DNA of 64,000 nucleotides, from NCBI RefSeq assembly GCF_001263175.1, contig NZ_CP012332.1, positions 1,048,001-1,112,000 on the forward strand, given 5' to 3'. Made by a program: the position numbers and the translations under genes. Below, piece after piece: positions 1 through 9,337 of the stretch; position 1 is the stretch's first letter, and each line of letters begins with the position of its first letter. The notes below the pieces were generated by a model. The model saw only the letters and a program-made list of their open reading frames with translations, had not been told where the DNA came from and ran no database searches. This stretch comes from Vulgatibacter incomptus. GTDB lineage: Bacteria > Myxococcota > Myxococcia > Myxococcales > Vulgatibacteraceae.

Positions 1-1
1 G

Positions 2-3000
2 CTCGGGTCGTCGCCGACGTTCTCGCTGACCTTGAACCAGCCGGTGGCGAACCTCGCGGAGGCGGTGAGGCTCGAGCTCGAGGGCGGGCGGACGGTGGCG
101 CTCAAGCTCGTCTCGGAGAAGCGGCTCGACGAGCTGCGCCGGGAGCGCGCGGACCGGGGCACCGGTGAGAGGTCGGGCTCGGCTCCCGCTGTCGAGGATC
201 GGCGGATTCGCTACGAGCTCGCGCCGGTGGAGTCGCTCCCGCTGGATCGCCCCGTGTCCCTCGTCGTCGCCGGGAGCCTCCGCGGGTCCGAAGGGCCCCT
301 GACCCTCGGCGCCGATGCGACGTATGCGTACCGGACCCATGGCGGGATGCGGATCACGGGCGCGGAGTCGTGCTTCTGGAAGGGGGACCGCTGCCCCTAC
401 GGCCCGCTGGTCCTCTCCACCTCGAACCTCGCCAAGGTCGACGGGCTGAAGGAGAGGCTCTCAATTGAGCCGGCGGTCGAGATCGAGTGGGACTCCGTCG
501 ACGCCCGGATCCCCGACACCTGGGAGCGTCGTGAGTCGCCGGTGATCATTGTGCCCGGGGGCTTCCGGCCCGGAACCACGTACGTGGTCCGGGTGAAGGA
601 CGGCCTGGAGGACGCGTTCGGGCAGAAGGCCGGCGCCTTCGAGGCGCGGATCACGCTGGACGATCGGCAGCCGTCGTTCGACGTGGGCTCGACCCTGGCC
701 CTCATCGAGATGGCGGGGGACGGCACCCTCCCGATCGAGTCGGTGAACCTGGAACGCGTCGACGCCGACCTCTGGCGCGTCACGCCGTCGGAGCTCGCCA
801 AGCTGCTGCGGAGCCACTCGCTCCCGAAGTCGCCGGCGACCCGGCGGGAGACGGTCGACGTCCGGGCGACGAAGAATCGGACGAAGTGGACGCCGCTGGA
901 TGTGCGGAAGGCGTTCCCGCCCGGCGCGAAGACGGGCCTCTTCGCGGCCTCCTTCCGCGCGCCCGGGCTCTCGGACTCCTATCCCCGGCGTGTCTTCGGC
1001 CAGGTCACCGACTTCGCCGTGCATGCGAAGCTCGGCCCCGCCAGCGGCCTCGTCTGGGTGACCCGGCTGTCGTCCAGCGCCTCGGTGCCGAACGCCTCCC
1101 TCGCGCTCTACGACAAGGACGGCGTGAAGCGGTGGCAGGGCGCCACCGACGAGGAGGGGATCGCGAAGGTGCCCGGCCTCGCGACACTCCTCGAGGCCCA
1201 GAGCTCCTGGGAAGGGCGCCTCGCCCTGATCTCCGCCGAGAAGGACGGTGAGCTCGGCGTCACCTGGTCCGACTGGGACGATGGCCTGGGCCCCTGGGCC
1301 TTCGGCCTCCCCTCCGACTGGGAGGGGAAGGAGCCGGTGTCTCTGGGGATGGTCTTCCCGGAGCGGGGGATCTACCGCCCGGGCGACACCGTCCACCTCA
1401 AGGGGCTGGTTCGCTTCCGCAAGGTGGGCGCTCTCGGCACGCCCGCGAAGGGCTCGAAGCTCACGCTCCGTGTGACGAACCCACGGGGCGACGAGCTCCT
1501 CTCGCGGGAGGTGACGCTCTCGTCTTTCGGCACCTTCGCCACCGACATGGAGCTCGGGAAGGACGTTCCGCTGGGGAGCTTCGGCGTCGTCGCCGAGGGG
1601 CAGATCGACGGGCAGACCCTGTCGTACGGCGGGTCGTTCCGGGTCGAGGAGTATCGCGCGCCCCAGTTCCGGGTGGACGCGTCCGTGGAGCGGAAGAACG
1701 CGCTGGCGGGGGAGCCGCTCAAGGCGAGCGTCCTCTCCCGCTACCTCTTCGGCGGCGCGATGGCGGATGCCAAGGTCCGATGGAGCCTGGTGCGCCGGCC
1801 GGAGTTCTTCGCGCCGCCGGGCAACGAGGGCTTCGACTTCGGCTCCCAGGTCTGGTGGTGGGACGACGAGCGTCCCGTGCCTTCCACCGAGGTGATGGGG
1901 AGCGGGGAGGCGCGCACGGCGAGCCACGGGGAGCTGGCGATCGACCTCGGTACGCCGCAGACTCCGGGTGAGAAGACATACGACTATACGCTCGAGGCAG
2001 AGGTCGAGGACGTGAACCGGCAGCGGGTCGCGGCCCGGACCGCGTTCACCGTGCATCCGGCCTCGTTCTACGCCGGGATCCGCGTCGCGGCGACCGGCTT
2101 CGCCCAGGCCGGTCGCCCGCTCCAGACGGAGCTGATCGCGGTCACGCCGGAGGGGGATCGAGCACCCGGCGTGAAGGTCGCGTTCGAGGCGCGGCGGCGG
2201 GAGTGGAAGTCGATCAAGAAGAAGGGCGTCGGCGAGCAGTGGTTCACCGTGAGCGAGCCGGTGGAGGAGAAGGTCTACGGCTGCGAGGTGGTGACCCGCG
2301 TCGAGCCGAAGTCCTGCTCGTTCGAGCCGGCGGAACCCGGGCTCTACGTCCTGGAGGCGAAGCTCACGGACGCCCAGGGCCGCACGCAGATCAGCCGGAC
2401 CTCGGTGTACGTGGTGGGCAGCGGCTGGGTCTCCTGGCAGCGCAACGACACGGACCGCATCGATCTCGTCGCCGACCGGCAGGTGTACGAGCCCGGCCAG
2501 ACGGCGAAGCTCCTGGTGAAGAGCCCCTATCCGTCGGTGGAGGCGCTCCTCACGGTGGAGCGGGAGGGGGTGTTCTCGTCGCGCAAGGTTCTGCTCGACG
2601 GCAGCGCCACCACCCTCGAGATCCCGATCGACGAGTCGATGATCCCCAACGCCTTCGTGAGCGTGCTGCTGTCCCGAGGCCGGGTCTCCGAGGGAGGCAT
2701 CGAGAGCGGCGAGGATCCCGGCAGGCCCGCGGTCCGGATCGGCTACACCCAGCTCAAGGTGGAGAAGCGCTCGAAGCGGCTCTCCGTCCAGGTGACGCCG
2801 GACGCCACCGAGAGGCGGCCTCGGGAGAAGGTGAAGGTCGCTCTCGAGGTGAAGGATTTCCAGGGCAAGGGCGTGCCGGCTGAGCTGGCGGTCTGGGCCG
2901 TGGACGAGGGGGTCCTGCGGCTGACGGGTTACCAGATCCCGGATCCGATCGAGGCGATCCATCCGCTCCGCGGCCTGTCGGTGAAGCTCGGGGAGCCCCT

Positions 3001-5377
3001 GGTGCACCTGGTCCAGCGCAGGCTCTACGGCGAGAAGGGCCAGACCGCCGGCGGCGGCGGGGGCGACGGCACCGGCGCGGGCTTCCGCTCTGCGTTCAAG
3101 ACCACCGTGCTCTTCGCGCCCGAGGTCCGGACCGACGGTCGCGGCCGGGCCAACGTGGAGTTCGAGCTCCCGGACAACCTCACCACCTATCGGATCATGG
3201 CGATGGCGATCACGGAGGGAGATCGCTTCGGCACGGGGCAGGCGGAGGTGGCGGTGTCGAAGCCGCTCCTCGCGCTCCCCGCGCTCCCGCGGCTGGCTCG
3301 CGTGGGGGATCGGTTCGAGGCCGGCGTGGTGATCCACACGGGGCTCGCCGACGGCGGCCAGGTGAAGGTGAAGGCTTTCGCGGAAGGGCTCTCCATCGAG
3401 GGGCCCGCCGAGAAGACGACGGTGGTGGCGAAGGGCCAGCCCCGTGAGGTGCGCTTCCGCTTCGAGGCCAAGCAGCCGGGGAGCGCGAAGCTGCGCTTCT
3501 CGGTGGAGGGAATGGGCGAGCGCGATGGCGTGGAGCAGCGCCTCCCGATCCAGCTGCCGGTCGCGATGGAGGCGGTGGCGACCTATGGGGAGACGCGAGA
3601 CGAGCGCATCGAGGCGCTCGATCCCCCCGGTGGGATCCGTCCGGGGATCGGCGGCCTCGAGCTCACCTTCGCGTCCTCGGTCCTCGGGGGCTTCGATGAG
3701 AACATGCGGCAGCTCGTGGACTACCCCTATGGCTGCCTCGAGCAGCAGGCGTCTCGCCTCGTGCCCTTCGTGGCGCTGCGGGAGCTCTCGGGGCGCTTCG
3801 GCGTGCCGTGGGCCGGACCGGAGACGTACCGGAGCTGGATCGGCGACGAGGCGCTCGCGTCCCGTGGCAGCCCGGATCCGGACGAGGTGATCCGGGCCAC
3901 GGTGAAGTCGATCGAGCAGCTCCAGAACCACGACGGGGGCTACCGCTACTGGGCCTCGAGCGGGTGCTCCACCCACTTCGCGTCGACCTATGCGGTGCTC
4001 GCGCTCGCGAGGGCGAAGGAGGTGGGCTTCCCGGTGGACGCCGCCGCTCTCGCGCGGGGCCAGGCGTTCGTCGCGAACGAGGTGGCCGCCGGACGCTGCG
4101 AGCGCTGCGGCTGGGGCTGCAACAAGGGCGACGATCCGACGAGGGCCTTCGCGCTCTATGCGCTGGCCCGCACGGGTGCGCCGAAGCCCTCGTACTACGG
4201 GGAGCTCTTCGAGCGGCGAAAGGAGCTGCCCCTCTACGCGCAGGCGATGCTGGCCGACGCGCTCTTCGTGGGGAAGGGCGATCGGCGCCTGGCCACGCAG
4301 CTCCTTGGCGAGATCCTCGTCCAGGCGAAGGAGTCGGCCCAGGAGCTCCACTTCGAGGAGACGGGTCCTGCGAGCCGGTGGTCGCCCTGGTCGTCCGATA
4401 CCCGGACCACGGCGCTCGTGCTCCAGACGCTCACGACGATCTCGCCGGACCATCCCTACGTGGCGAAGCTCGCGACCTACCTGAAGCGGATCCGGGGGCG
4501 CGACGGGCGGTATCGGAACACCCAGGAGGCGGCCTTCTCCCTGATGGCGCTCAACGAGGTGAGCCGGACCAAGGAGAAGGAGGTGCCCGACTTCACCGGT
4601 TCGGTGCGCCTGGAGGGCGACGAGCTCGCGTCCGTTCGCTTCCAGGGGCGGTCGATGCAGGTGGAGAAGGCGCAGGTCGAGATGGCGCGGCTGGCTGCCG
4701 CAGGCGCGAAGGCTGGCGCTTCGGCGCAGCCGACGACGTTCGAGCGCGACGGCTCGTCAGCCCGGAAGCTCGCGATCTCCAAGAGCGGCGCCGGGATCCT
4801 CTACTACGGCGCGCTCCTCCGCTACGCGCCCGCAGAGATGCCGACGACGCCCCTCGACCGCGGCTTCGCGGTGCAGCGCTGGATCGAGCCCTACGACGGC
4901 GGCGGTCAGGCGCGGGAGCTGGTGGCGGGCGAGCTGGTGCGCGTGCACGTGCGGGTGGCGACAGCCCAGGAGCGGAGCTACGCGGTGATCTCCGTGCCGT
5001 TGCCGGCGGGGCTCGAGGCGGTCGACACGTCTCTCGCCACGACGGCGACGCTGGCGTCGGCGAGCGATCGGGAGTCGAGCCCGGGCTTCGACGAAGGGGA
5101 CATCGACGGCGAGGATGGCGACTCGTGGAGCCCGTGGGCGTTCCGCTTCTTCTCGCCGTTCAACCACTCGGAGCAGCGGGACGATCGGGTGATGCTCTTC
5201 GCCGATCGGATGCCGGCGGGAGTCCATTCGACGAGCTTCGTGGCACGGGCGACCACGCCGGGAGACTTCGTTCTCCAGCCGGCCCACGCAGAGGAGATGT
5301 ACGGGCCGGAGACCTTCGGTCGATCCGACGGCGGACGCATCCTGGTGATCGATCGCAGCCAGGTGGCGGGACGGTAG
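2..5377 (+). CDS. Bacterial alpha-2-macroglobulin family protein, 5 prime truncated by the window edge
   Basis: Large envelope protease-inhibitor-like protein of the YfhM type. The frame is open from base 2, so the N-terminus lies outside the window; the TTG at 32 is only an internal candidate. About 1790 residues are visible, near full length for the family. The thioester motif YGCLEQQ, with its cysteine codon at 3734-3736, is intact, so a protease-triggered covalent trap is expected. Macroglobulin-like beta domains precede it, including the typical GIYRPGDTVHLKG segment (about 1370-1410). A helical alpha/alpha-toroid thioester domain (about 3700-4500) and a receptor-binding-like C-terminal domain follow. 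The stop TAG is directly abutted by the pbpC ATG. Known pairing: A2M protects the periplasm while PBP1C repairs the wall. Whether it is a lipoprotein cannot be seen. Confidence 0.93.
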   Translation, partial: LGSSPTFSLTLNQPVANLAEAVRLELEGGRTVALKLVSEKRLDELRRERADRGTGERSGSAPAVEDRRIRYELAPVESLPLDRPVSLVVAGSLRGSEGPLTLGADATYAYRTHGGMRITGAESCFWKGDRCPYGPLVLSTSNLAKVDGLKERLSIEPAVEIEWDSVDARIPDTWERRESPVIIVPGGFRPGTTYVVRVKDGLEDAFGQKAGAFEARITLDDRQPSFDVGSTLALIEMAGDGTLPIESVNLERVDADLWRVTPSELAKLLRSHSLPKSPATRRETVDVRATKNRTKWTPLDVRKAFPPGAKTGLFAASFRAPGLSDSYPRRVFGQVTDFAVHAKLGPASGLVWVTRLSSSASVPNASLALYDKDGVKRWQGATDEEGIAKVPGLATLLEAQSSWEGRLALISAEKDGELGVTWSDWDDGLGPWAFGLPSDWEGKEPVSLGMVFPERGIYRPGDTVHLKGLVRFRKVGALGTPAKGSKLTLRVTNPRGDELLSREVTLSSFGTFATDMELGKDVPLGSFGVVAEGQIDGQTLSYGGSFRVEEYRAPQFRVDASVERKNALAGEPLKASVLSRYLFGGAMADAKVRWSLVRRPEFFAPPGNEGFDFGSQVWWWDDERPVPSTEVMGSGEARTASHGELAIDLGTPQTPGEKTYDYTLEAEVEDVNRQRVAARTAFTVHPASFYAGIRVAATGFAQAGRPLQTELIAVTPEGDRAPGVKVAFEARRREWKSIKKKGVGEQWFTVSEPVEEKVYGCEVVTRVEPKSCSFEPAEPGLYVLEAKLTDAQGRTQISRTSVYVVGSGWVSWQRNDTDRIDLVADRQVYEPGQTAKLLVKSPYPSVEALLTVEREGVFSSRKVLLDGSATTLEIPIDESMIPNAFVSVLLSRGRVSEGGIESGEDPGRPAVRIGYTQLKVEKRSKRLSVQVTPDATERRPREKVKVALEVKDFQGKGVPAELAVWAVDEGVLRLTGYQIPDPIEAIHPLRGLSVKLGEPLVHLVQRRLYGEKGQTAGGGGGDGTGAGFRSAFKTTVLFAPEVRTDGRGRANVEFELPDNLTTYRIMAMAITEGDRFGTGQAEVAVSKPLLALPALPRLARVGDRFEAGVVIHTGLADGGQVKVKAFAEGLSIEGPAEKTTVVAKGQPREVRFRFEAKQPGSAKLRFSVEGMGERDGVEQRLPIQLPVAMEAVATYGETRDERIEALDPPGGIRPGIGGLELTFASSVLGGFDENMRQLVDYPYGCLEQQASRLVPFVALRELSGRFGVPWAGPETYRSWIGDEALASRGSPDPDEVIRATVKSIEQLQNHDGGYRYWASSGCSTHFASTYAVLALARAKEVGFPVDAAALARGQAFVANEVAAGRCERCGWGCNKGDDPTRAFALYALARTGAPKPSYYGELFERRKELPLYAQAMLADALFVGKGDRRLATQLLGEILVQAKESAQELHFEETGPASRWSPWSSDTRTTALVLQTLTTISPDHPYVAKLATYLKRIRGRDGRYRNTQEAAFSLMALNEVSRTKEKEVPDFTGSVRLEGDELASVRFQGRSMQVEKAQVEMARLAAAGAKAGASAQPTTFERDGSSARKLAISKSGAGILYYGALLRYAPAEMPTTPLDRGFAVQRWIEPYDGGGQARELVAGELVRVHVRVATAQERSYAVISVPLPAGLEAVDTSLATTATLASASDRESSPGFDEGDIDGEDGDSWSPWAFRFFSPFNHSEQRDDRVMLFADRMPAGVHSTSFVARATTPGDFVLQPAHAEEMYGPETFGRSDGGRILVIDRSQVAGR

Positions 5378-7852
5378 ATGAAGGGCGACCGGCCAGACCC
5401 GGGATCGCCTCACGTGGCGGGCGCCGCGCCAGAGCCCGGGAGCGATCCCGGGGGCGCAATGTCTTTCAGGGCGGCGCCTGTCACGCGGGTGCGGCGCGCG
5501 CTGCGGATCGCCCTCCTGGGCGCGGCGGAGGGAGCGCTCGTCTGCGTGGTGATGGCGGCGGGATTCGTCGCGCTTCCTCTCCCGGGCGACCTGCTTCGCC
5601 GCGACGAGTTCGTGTCCATATCGTTCACGGATCGTGAAGGTGGGATCCTCCGCGAGCTTCGCTCGAGCGAGGACGGCCGGGCGACGCCGCTGCCCGGCGG
5701 CAGGGTGCCGCCGCTCGTCCGCGCGGCCTTCCTCGCCGCGGAGGATCGGCGCTTCGACCGGCATCCCGGCGTAGACCCGCTCGCGCTCGGACGGGCCGCG
5801 CTCCAGAACCTCCGGGCGGGAAGGGTCGTGAGCGGTGCTTCGACTCTGACCCAGCAGCTCGCGCGGCGCCTGGTGCCAAGGCCTCGGACCTTCGTGGGCA
5901 AGATGGGCGAGGCGCTCTGGGCGATCCGCCTCCACCTGCACCTTCCGCGGGAGGCGATCCTACGCGAGTACCTGGATCGCGTACCCCTCGGGAACTCGAC
6001 CTTCGGAGTGGAGGCGGCGGCGCAGCTCTACTTCGGCAGGACCGCAGAGCGGCTCTCCGCCGGGCAGGCGGCGCTCCTCGCCGGAATGGCGAAGTCGCCG
6101 GCGAGGCTCGATCCCTACCGTCACGACGCGCGGTCGAAGGCCCGGATGCGGGCGGTGCTGGCGCGCATGGCGGAGCTCGGCGCGCTCTCGGAGGAGCAGG
6201 CCGCCGTGGCGGCGGAGACGCCTCTCGATCTCGTCCCAGCGTCGGCGGTCTTCGAGTCGCCTCACCTCATCGCAGCGCTGTCGGGCCGGCTGCCGGCGAT
6301 GGGGCTTGGGCGTGCGGTCCGGATCCAGACGACGATCGATCCGGCGCTCCAGGCCGACGTGGAGGCGATGGTCCGGGACGAGGTCGCGGCCCTCGCCGGG
6401 CACAACGTAGGCCAGGCGGCGGTGGTGGTGGTCGACAACGCCAGCGGCGAGGTCCTCGCCTACGTGGGCTCGGCGGACTTCCTCGACGAGGAGCGCCAGG
6501 GCCAGAACGACGGCGTGCGGGCGCTCCGGCAGCCTGGGAGCGCGCTCAAGCCCTTCGTCTACGGGCGCGCGCTGGCGGACGGGAAGACGGCGGCCTCGGT
6601 CCTCTCGGACGTGGAGGTGCACCTCGCCACGCCCTCCGGCGACTACGTCCCGAAGAACTACGACCGGCGCACCCACGGCCCGGTGCGGCTGCGGACGGCG
6701 CTTGCCAGCAGCTACAATGTCCCTGCAATCCGCATCGCGGACGAGCTGGGGCCGGACCGCGCCCTCGCCACGCTGCGTGCGGCGGGCTTCGACTCCCTCA
6801 CCGGGGATCCCTCGCACTACGGCGTCGGGATCGTCCTGGGGAACGGCGACGTCACCTTGCGGGAGCTCGCTCGGGCCTATCGCGGCCTCGCGCTCGGGGG
6901 CGTCCTCCGGCCACTCGCGGACGTGCGGCGGGCATGGGACGCCGAGGGAAGGGCCCTTCCGGTCGAGCGCGAGTTGGAGGAGCGGCGTTTCCTCCCGGCG
7001 CCAGCGGTGGAGCTCCTCACCGACATCCTCGAGGACGAAGGGGCTCGCAGCCCGGGGTTCGGCCTGGACAACGCGCTCCGCCTCCCGTTCAAGGTGGCCG
7101 CCAAAACCGGCACGAGCCGCGCCTACGTGGACAACTGGACCGCGGGATACACGGCGGAGAGGACGGTGGCCGTCTGGGTGGGGAACTTCGACGGCAAGCC
7201 GATGCGCGGCGTGTCGGGGATCACGGGCGCGGGGCCGCTCTTCCGCCGCGCGATGATCCGGGCCATGCGGGGGATCCATCCGTCGCCGCTGGTGGACCGC
7301 AGCCATTTCGTCGTCGAGACGATCTGCCCGCTCTCCGGGAAGAGGGCCGGGCCTGCGTGTGAGGGGGCCATTCACGAGGTCTTCCTTCCCGGGACGGAGC
7401 CGGGCGAGACCTGCCCGATGCACCGGCTGGTTCCCGACGAGGGGCGCGTGGGCCGCGCGGCGGGGGGCGGAGAGGGCGAGCGGATGAGGCCCGCCCTCGA
7501 CGTCGGCCCGGGCTTCTACGGTTGGGCGCACGCCGAAGGGATCGCGTCGGCCCCGCTCGGCCCGGCGCGCCCGGCAGGCGACGGCACGGGGCCGCGCTTC
7601 CTCCTCCCGGCGGACGGGGACGAGTACCTGTTGGAGACCGGCATTCCGCTCGAGTCGCAGGCAATCCCGATCCGGGTCGTCGCGCCGGCCGGCCAGGCGG
7701 AGCTCGAGGTCCGCCTCGACGACGGTTCGGTCGTCCCCCTGCCTTCTTCCTTCACCGCCCGGATCCCGGCCGAGCGGGGGAGGCGGCGCTTGGAGCTCTG
7801 GGCGCGCGGGGGGGACGCTCCCCTGGCGGTCTCGCGCTTCGTGGTGCGCTGA
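5378..7852 (+). CDS. pbpC: Penicillin-binding protein 1C, bifunctional transglycosylase/transpeptidase
   Basis: Peptidoglycan glycosyltransferase (GT51) fused to a transpeptidase, anchored in the inner membrane by one helix (about residues 41-67). The GT51 part has the catalytic EDRRF motif (E122) and a STLTQQLAR signature. The transpeptidase part has SALK (S388, K391), SYN (S445-N447) and KTG (576-578). The last roughly 100 residues match the PBP1C-specific C-terminal beta domain. At 824 residues it is a normal length. Start: ATG 5378 follows the upstream TAG with no gap; ATG 5459 (Met28), closer to the membrane helix, is an alternative. Co-transcription with the alpha-2-macroglobulin gene is very likely and is the classic gene pair. 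Beta-lactam sensitivity of the enzyme is inferred from the family only. Confidence 0.95.
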   Translation: MKGDRPDPGSPHVAGAAPEPGSDPGGAMSFRAAPVTRVRRALRIALLGAAEGALVCVVMAAGFVALPLPGDLLRRDEFVSISFTDREGGILRELRSSEDGRATPLPGGRVPPLVRAAFLAAEDRRFDRHPGVDPLALGRAALQNLRAGRVVSGASTLTQQLARRLVPRPRTFVGKMGEALWAIRLHLHLPREAILREYLDRVPLGNSTFGVEAAAQLYFGRTAERLSAGQAALLAGMAKSPARLDPYRHDARSKARMRAVLARMAELGALSEEQAAVAAETPLDLVPASAVFESPHLIAALSGRLPAMGLGRAVRIQTTIDPALQADVEAMVRDEVAALAGHNVGQAAVVVVDNASGEVLAYVGSADFLDEERQGQNDGVRALRQPGSALKPFVYGRALADGKTAASVLSDVEVHLATPSGDYVPKNYDRRTHGPVRLRTALASSYNVPAIRIADELGPDRALATLRAAGFDSLTGDPSHYGVGIVLGNGDVTLRELARAYRGLALGGVLRPLADVRRAWDAEGRALPVERELEERRFLPAPAVELLTDILEDEGARSPGFGLDNALRLPFKVAAKTGTSRAYVDNWTAGYTAERTVAVWVGNFDGKPMRGVSGITGAGPLFRRAMIRAMRGIHPSPLVDRSHFVVETICPLSGKRAGPACEGAIHEVFLPGTEPGETCPMHRLVPDEGRVGRAAGGGEGERMRPALDVGPGFYGWAHAEGIASAPLGPARPAGDGTGPRFLLPADGDEYLLETGIPLESQAIPIRVVAPAGQAELEVRLDDGSVVPLPSSFTARIPAERGRRRLELWARGGDAPLAVSRFVVR

Positions 7853-7867
7853 TCCTGTCGCGAGTAG

Positions 7868-7899
7868 GCGGAAGACCGCGAGCCCGTATCCGCTTTTTT
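7868..7899 (+). terminator. Possible weak intrinsic terminator after pbpC
   Basis: A 5-bp stem (GCGGA at 7868-7872 with TCCGC at 7889-7893) is followed at once by six T residues (7894-7899), 15 bases after the pbpC stop. The loop is 16 nt and itself holds a small GCGG/CCGC pairing, so the hairpin is marginal. The rest of 7900-8098 shows no gene; it ends in a good GGGAGG ribosome-binding site at 8087-8092 for the next gene. Confidence 0.4.
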
Positions 7900-8098
7900 G
7901 GCCTCCTGCGTTCCGTCGGGCGCCGCGCGGCGTCAAGGTCGTCGGACCGACGCCCGGTTGCCGAGCACGCCCCCCATTCCAATGTTCCCGATGGGACTGT
8001 GTGGACCAGTTGACGAAGGGCCACAGCACTCCTCGATGCACGCCCGCGTGCGCCATACGCGGCCGAGCTAGGTCAACCAGGTCGACGGGAGGTTCGAA

Positions 8099-8785
8099 AT
8101 GGCGGAAAAGACGTATGAGCGCGGATATGAGCGCGGCGGCGGAGGCGGCGGATACGAGCGCGAGCGCGAGGAGCTCCTGGTGGCACCGAAGGCCTCCGCC
8201 CGTTTGAGCCTGGCTGGGATCTTCATCGGCGCGTTCGCGGCCCTGGGCTTGGGCATTCTCTTCAACTCGCTCGGCGCAGCGGTAGGCCTCGCCCGGGTCA
8301 ACCCGCTCATGGGCGACTGGTGGTCGACGGGCCACTTCTGGACCGGCCTCTGGTCCATCGTGAGCATCTTCGTGGCCACCTACCTCGGCTCGATGATCGG
8401 CGTTCGGTCGTCCAACCTCTTCGCCCGCCGGGATGGCGGCGTGCAGGGGCTCGTGACCTGGGCGCTCTCCTTCGTCATCGGGATGACCTTCATCGCCTTC
8501 CTGGCTGCCGGCACAATGCGCCCCAATCCGGCCATGGCTCCGGGCGGCGCACCGTCGGCCGGAGCGCCCGCCGCTCCCGGAATGGCTCCGGCTCCCGGTC
8601 AGGCGGCTGGACCCGGTGTCACGGCGCCCACCCAGCTCCGAGCAGGCGTCCGCTGGTGGTTCTTCGGCACTGCCGTCGCGGGCATGCTCGCCGGCATCTT
8701 CGGCGGCCTCTCCGGCCTCCCGGCGCACATGCAGGCGACGACGCGCCGGGCTCCGGCGCCGCACCTCCGCGAGCGCGAGGTCTGA
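8099..8785 (+). CDS. Four-helix membrane protein of unknown function
   Basis: A 228-residue inner-membrane protein that I cannot assign to a family. The N-terminus (residues 1-27) is soluble, with YERGYERGGGGGG-like Gly/Arg/Tyr/Glu repeats. Hydrophobic segments lie at about 36-65, 83-102, 115-138 and 184-207. A flexible Ala/Pro/Gly/Met linker (141-180) separates the third and fourth helices. The C-terminus is basic. Start ATG 8099 is supported by a GGGAGG site 6 bases upstream. It is monocistronic: a clear intrinsic terminator lies 30 bases after the stop. The Gly/Tyr/Arg head resembles low-complexity heads on stress-related membrane proteins, but that is only an impression. Confidence 0.75.
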   Translation: MAEKTYERGYERGGGGGGYEREREELLVAPKASARLSLAGIFIGAFAALGLGILFNSLGAAVGLARVNPLMGDWWSTGHFWTGLWSIVSIFVATYLGSMIGVRSSNLFARRDGGVQGLVTWALSFVIGMTFIAFLAAGTMRPNPAMAPGGAPSAGAPAAPGMAPAPGQAAGPGVTAPTQLRAGVRWWFFGTAVAGMLAGIFGGLSGLPAHMQATTRRAPAPHLREREV

Positions 8786-8815
8786 ACGGCCTGGGTTCGG
8801 AGGTGGCGCGAGGAT

Positions 8816-8856
8816 GGGCTCCGCTCCGGAAACGGACGCGGAGCCCGCTCTTTTTT
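8816..8856 (+). terminator. Strong intrinsic terminator
   Basis: Perfect 9-bp stem GGGCTCCGC (8816-8824) with GCGGAGCCC (8838-8846). It is extended inside by TCCG/CGGA around a GAAA tetraloop, and followed by GCTC and six T residues (8851-8856). It ends the transcript of the four-helix membrane protein gene. Confidence 0.9.
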
Positions 8857-8898
8857 CGCTGGGCGCGCGTTCCCTTGCGTCGAGGCATGGCCTCGTAG

Positions 8899-9312
8899 AT
8901 GGTGCCGCTCATGCAGCCCCACCGCTCGATCGTCCTCCATTTACACGGCGATTCCTTCGCCCGCCGCTACCAGGTCGCCTCGCACGCGATCACGGCGGCG
9001 GCGTCGGGAGCGGAGGTCCTGGTGATCCTCTGGTTCGAGGGTCTGACACGCTGGGTGAATGGATCCTTCGACGAGCCGGTCGGGGCGGACGACGGCGCGG
9101 TGGCGGAGCGACTCGGCGTCCTCGGCCTGCCCCCTCCCTCTGTGATGCTGGCGGAGGCGCGGGCGCTCGGGGCGCGGATCGCCGCCTGCGAAACCGCGGT
9201 CCGGCTCGCAGGCCTCGATCCGGACGAGCTCGGGGCTGAGGTGGACGAGAGGCCGGGGCTCCAGGAGATCCTGGAGCGGGAGCTCCGGGCAGACCTGGTC
9301 CTCTACGTGTAG
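8899..9312 (+). CDS. DsrE/DsrF-like small protein
   Basis: A 137-residue soluble protein with the look of the DsrE/DsrF/TusD fold. A beta-strand/helix start (IVLHLHGDSFARRYQVASHAITAAASG) is followed by a strand-rich middle and a single cysteine in ARIAACETAVRLAGLDPDEL, the usual position of the DsrE sulfur-carrier cysteine. Family members handle persulfide sulfur, but many homologues have unknown roles. Start ATG 8899 lacks a clear Shine-Dalgarno site; ATG 8911 (MQPHRS) is equally possible. The cyclase gene follows 25 bases later and may be co-transcribed. Assignment rests on motif resemblance only. Confidence 0.6.
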   Translation: MVPLMQPHRSIVLHLHGDSFARRYQVASHAITAAASGAEVLVILWFEGLTRWVNGSFDEPVGADDGAVAERLGVLGLPPPSVMLAEARALGARIAACETAVRLAGLDPDELGAEVDERPGLQEILERELRADLVLYV

Positions 9313-9337
9313 ACTGCGGGTCAATGGAGCGCACCAT

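Noticed and set aside
461-4453. A very long open frame (about 1330 codons) antisense to the alpha-2-macroglobulin gene
   Set aside because: It lies in a strongly conserved gene on the other strand. The translation is Arg/Leu/His-rich with no domain. It is a result of high-GC codon use.
3808-5637. A 609-codon open frame overlapping the end of the A2M gene in another frame
   Set aside because: Arg/Gly/Ala-rich peptide typical of GC-rich off-frames, running past the correct start of pbpC.
8008-8036. TTGACG as a promoter for the four-helix membrane protein gene
   Set aside because: A good minus 35 box, but the bases 17 to 18 positions on (TCGATG/CGATGC) do not resemble a minus 10.
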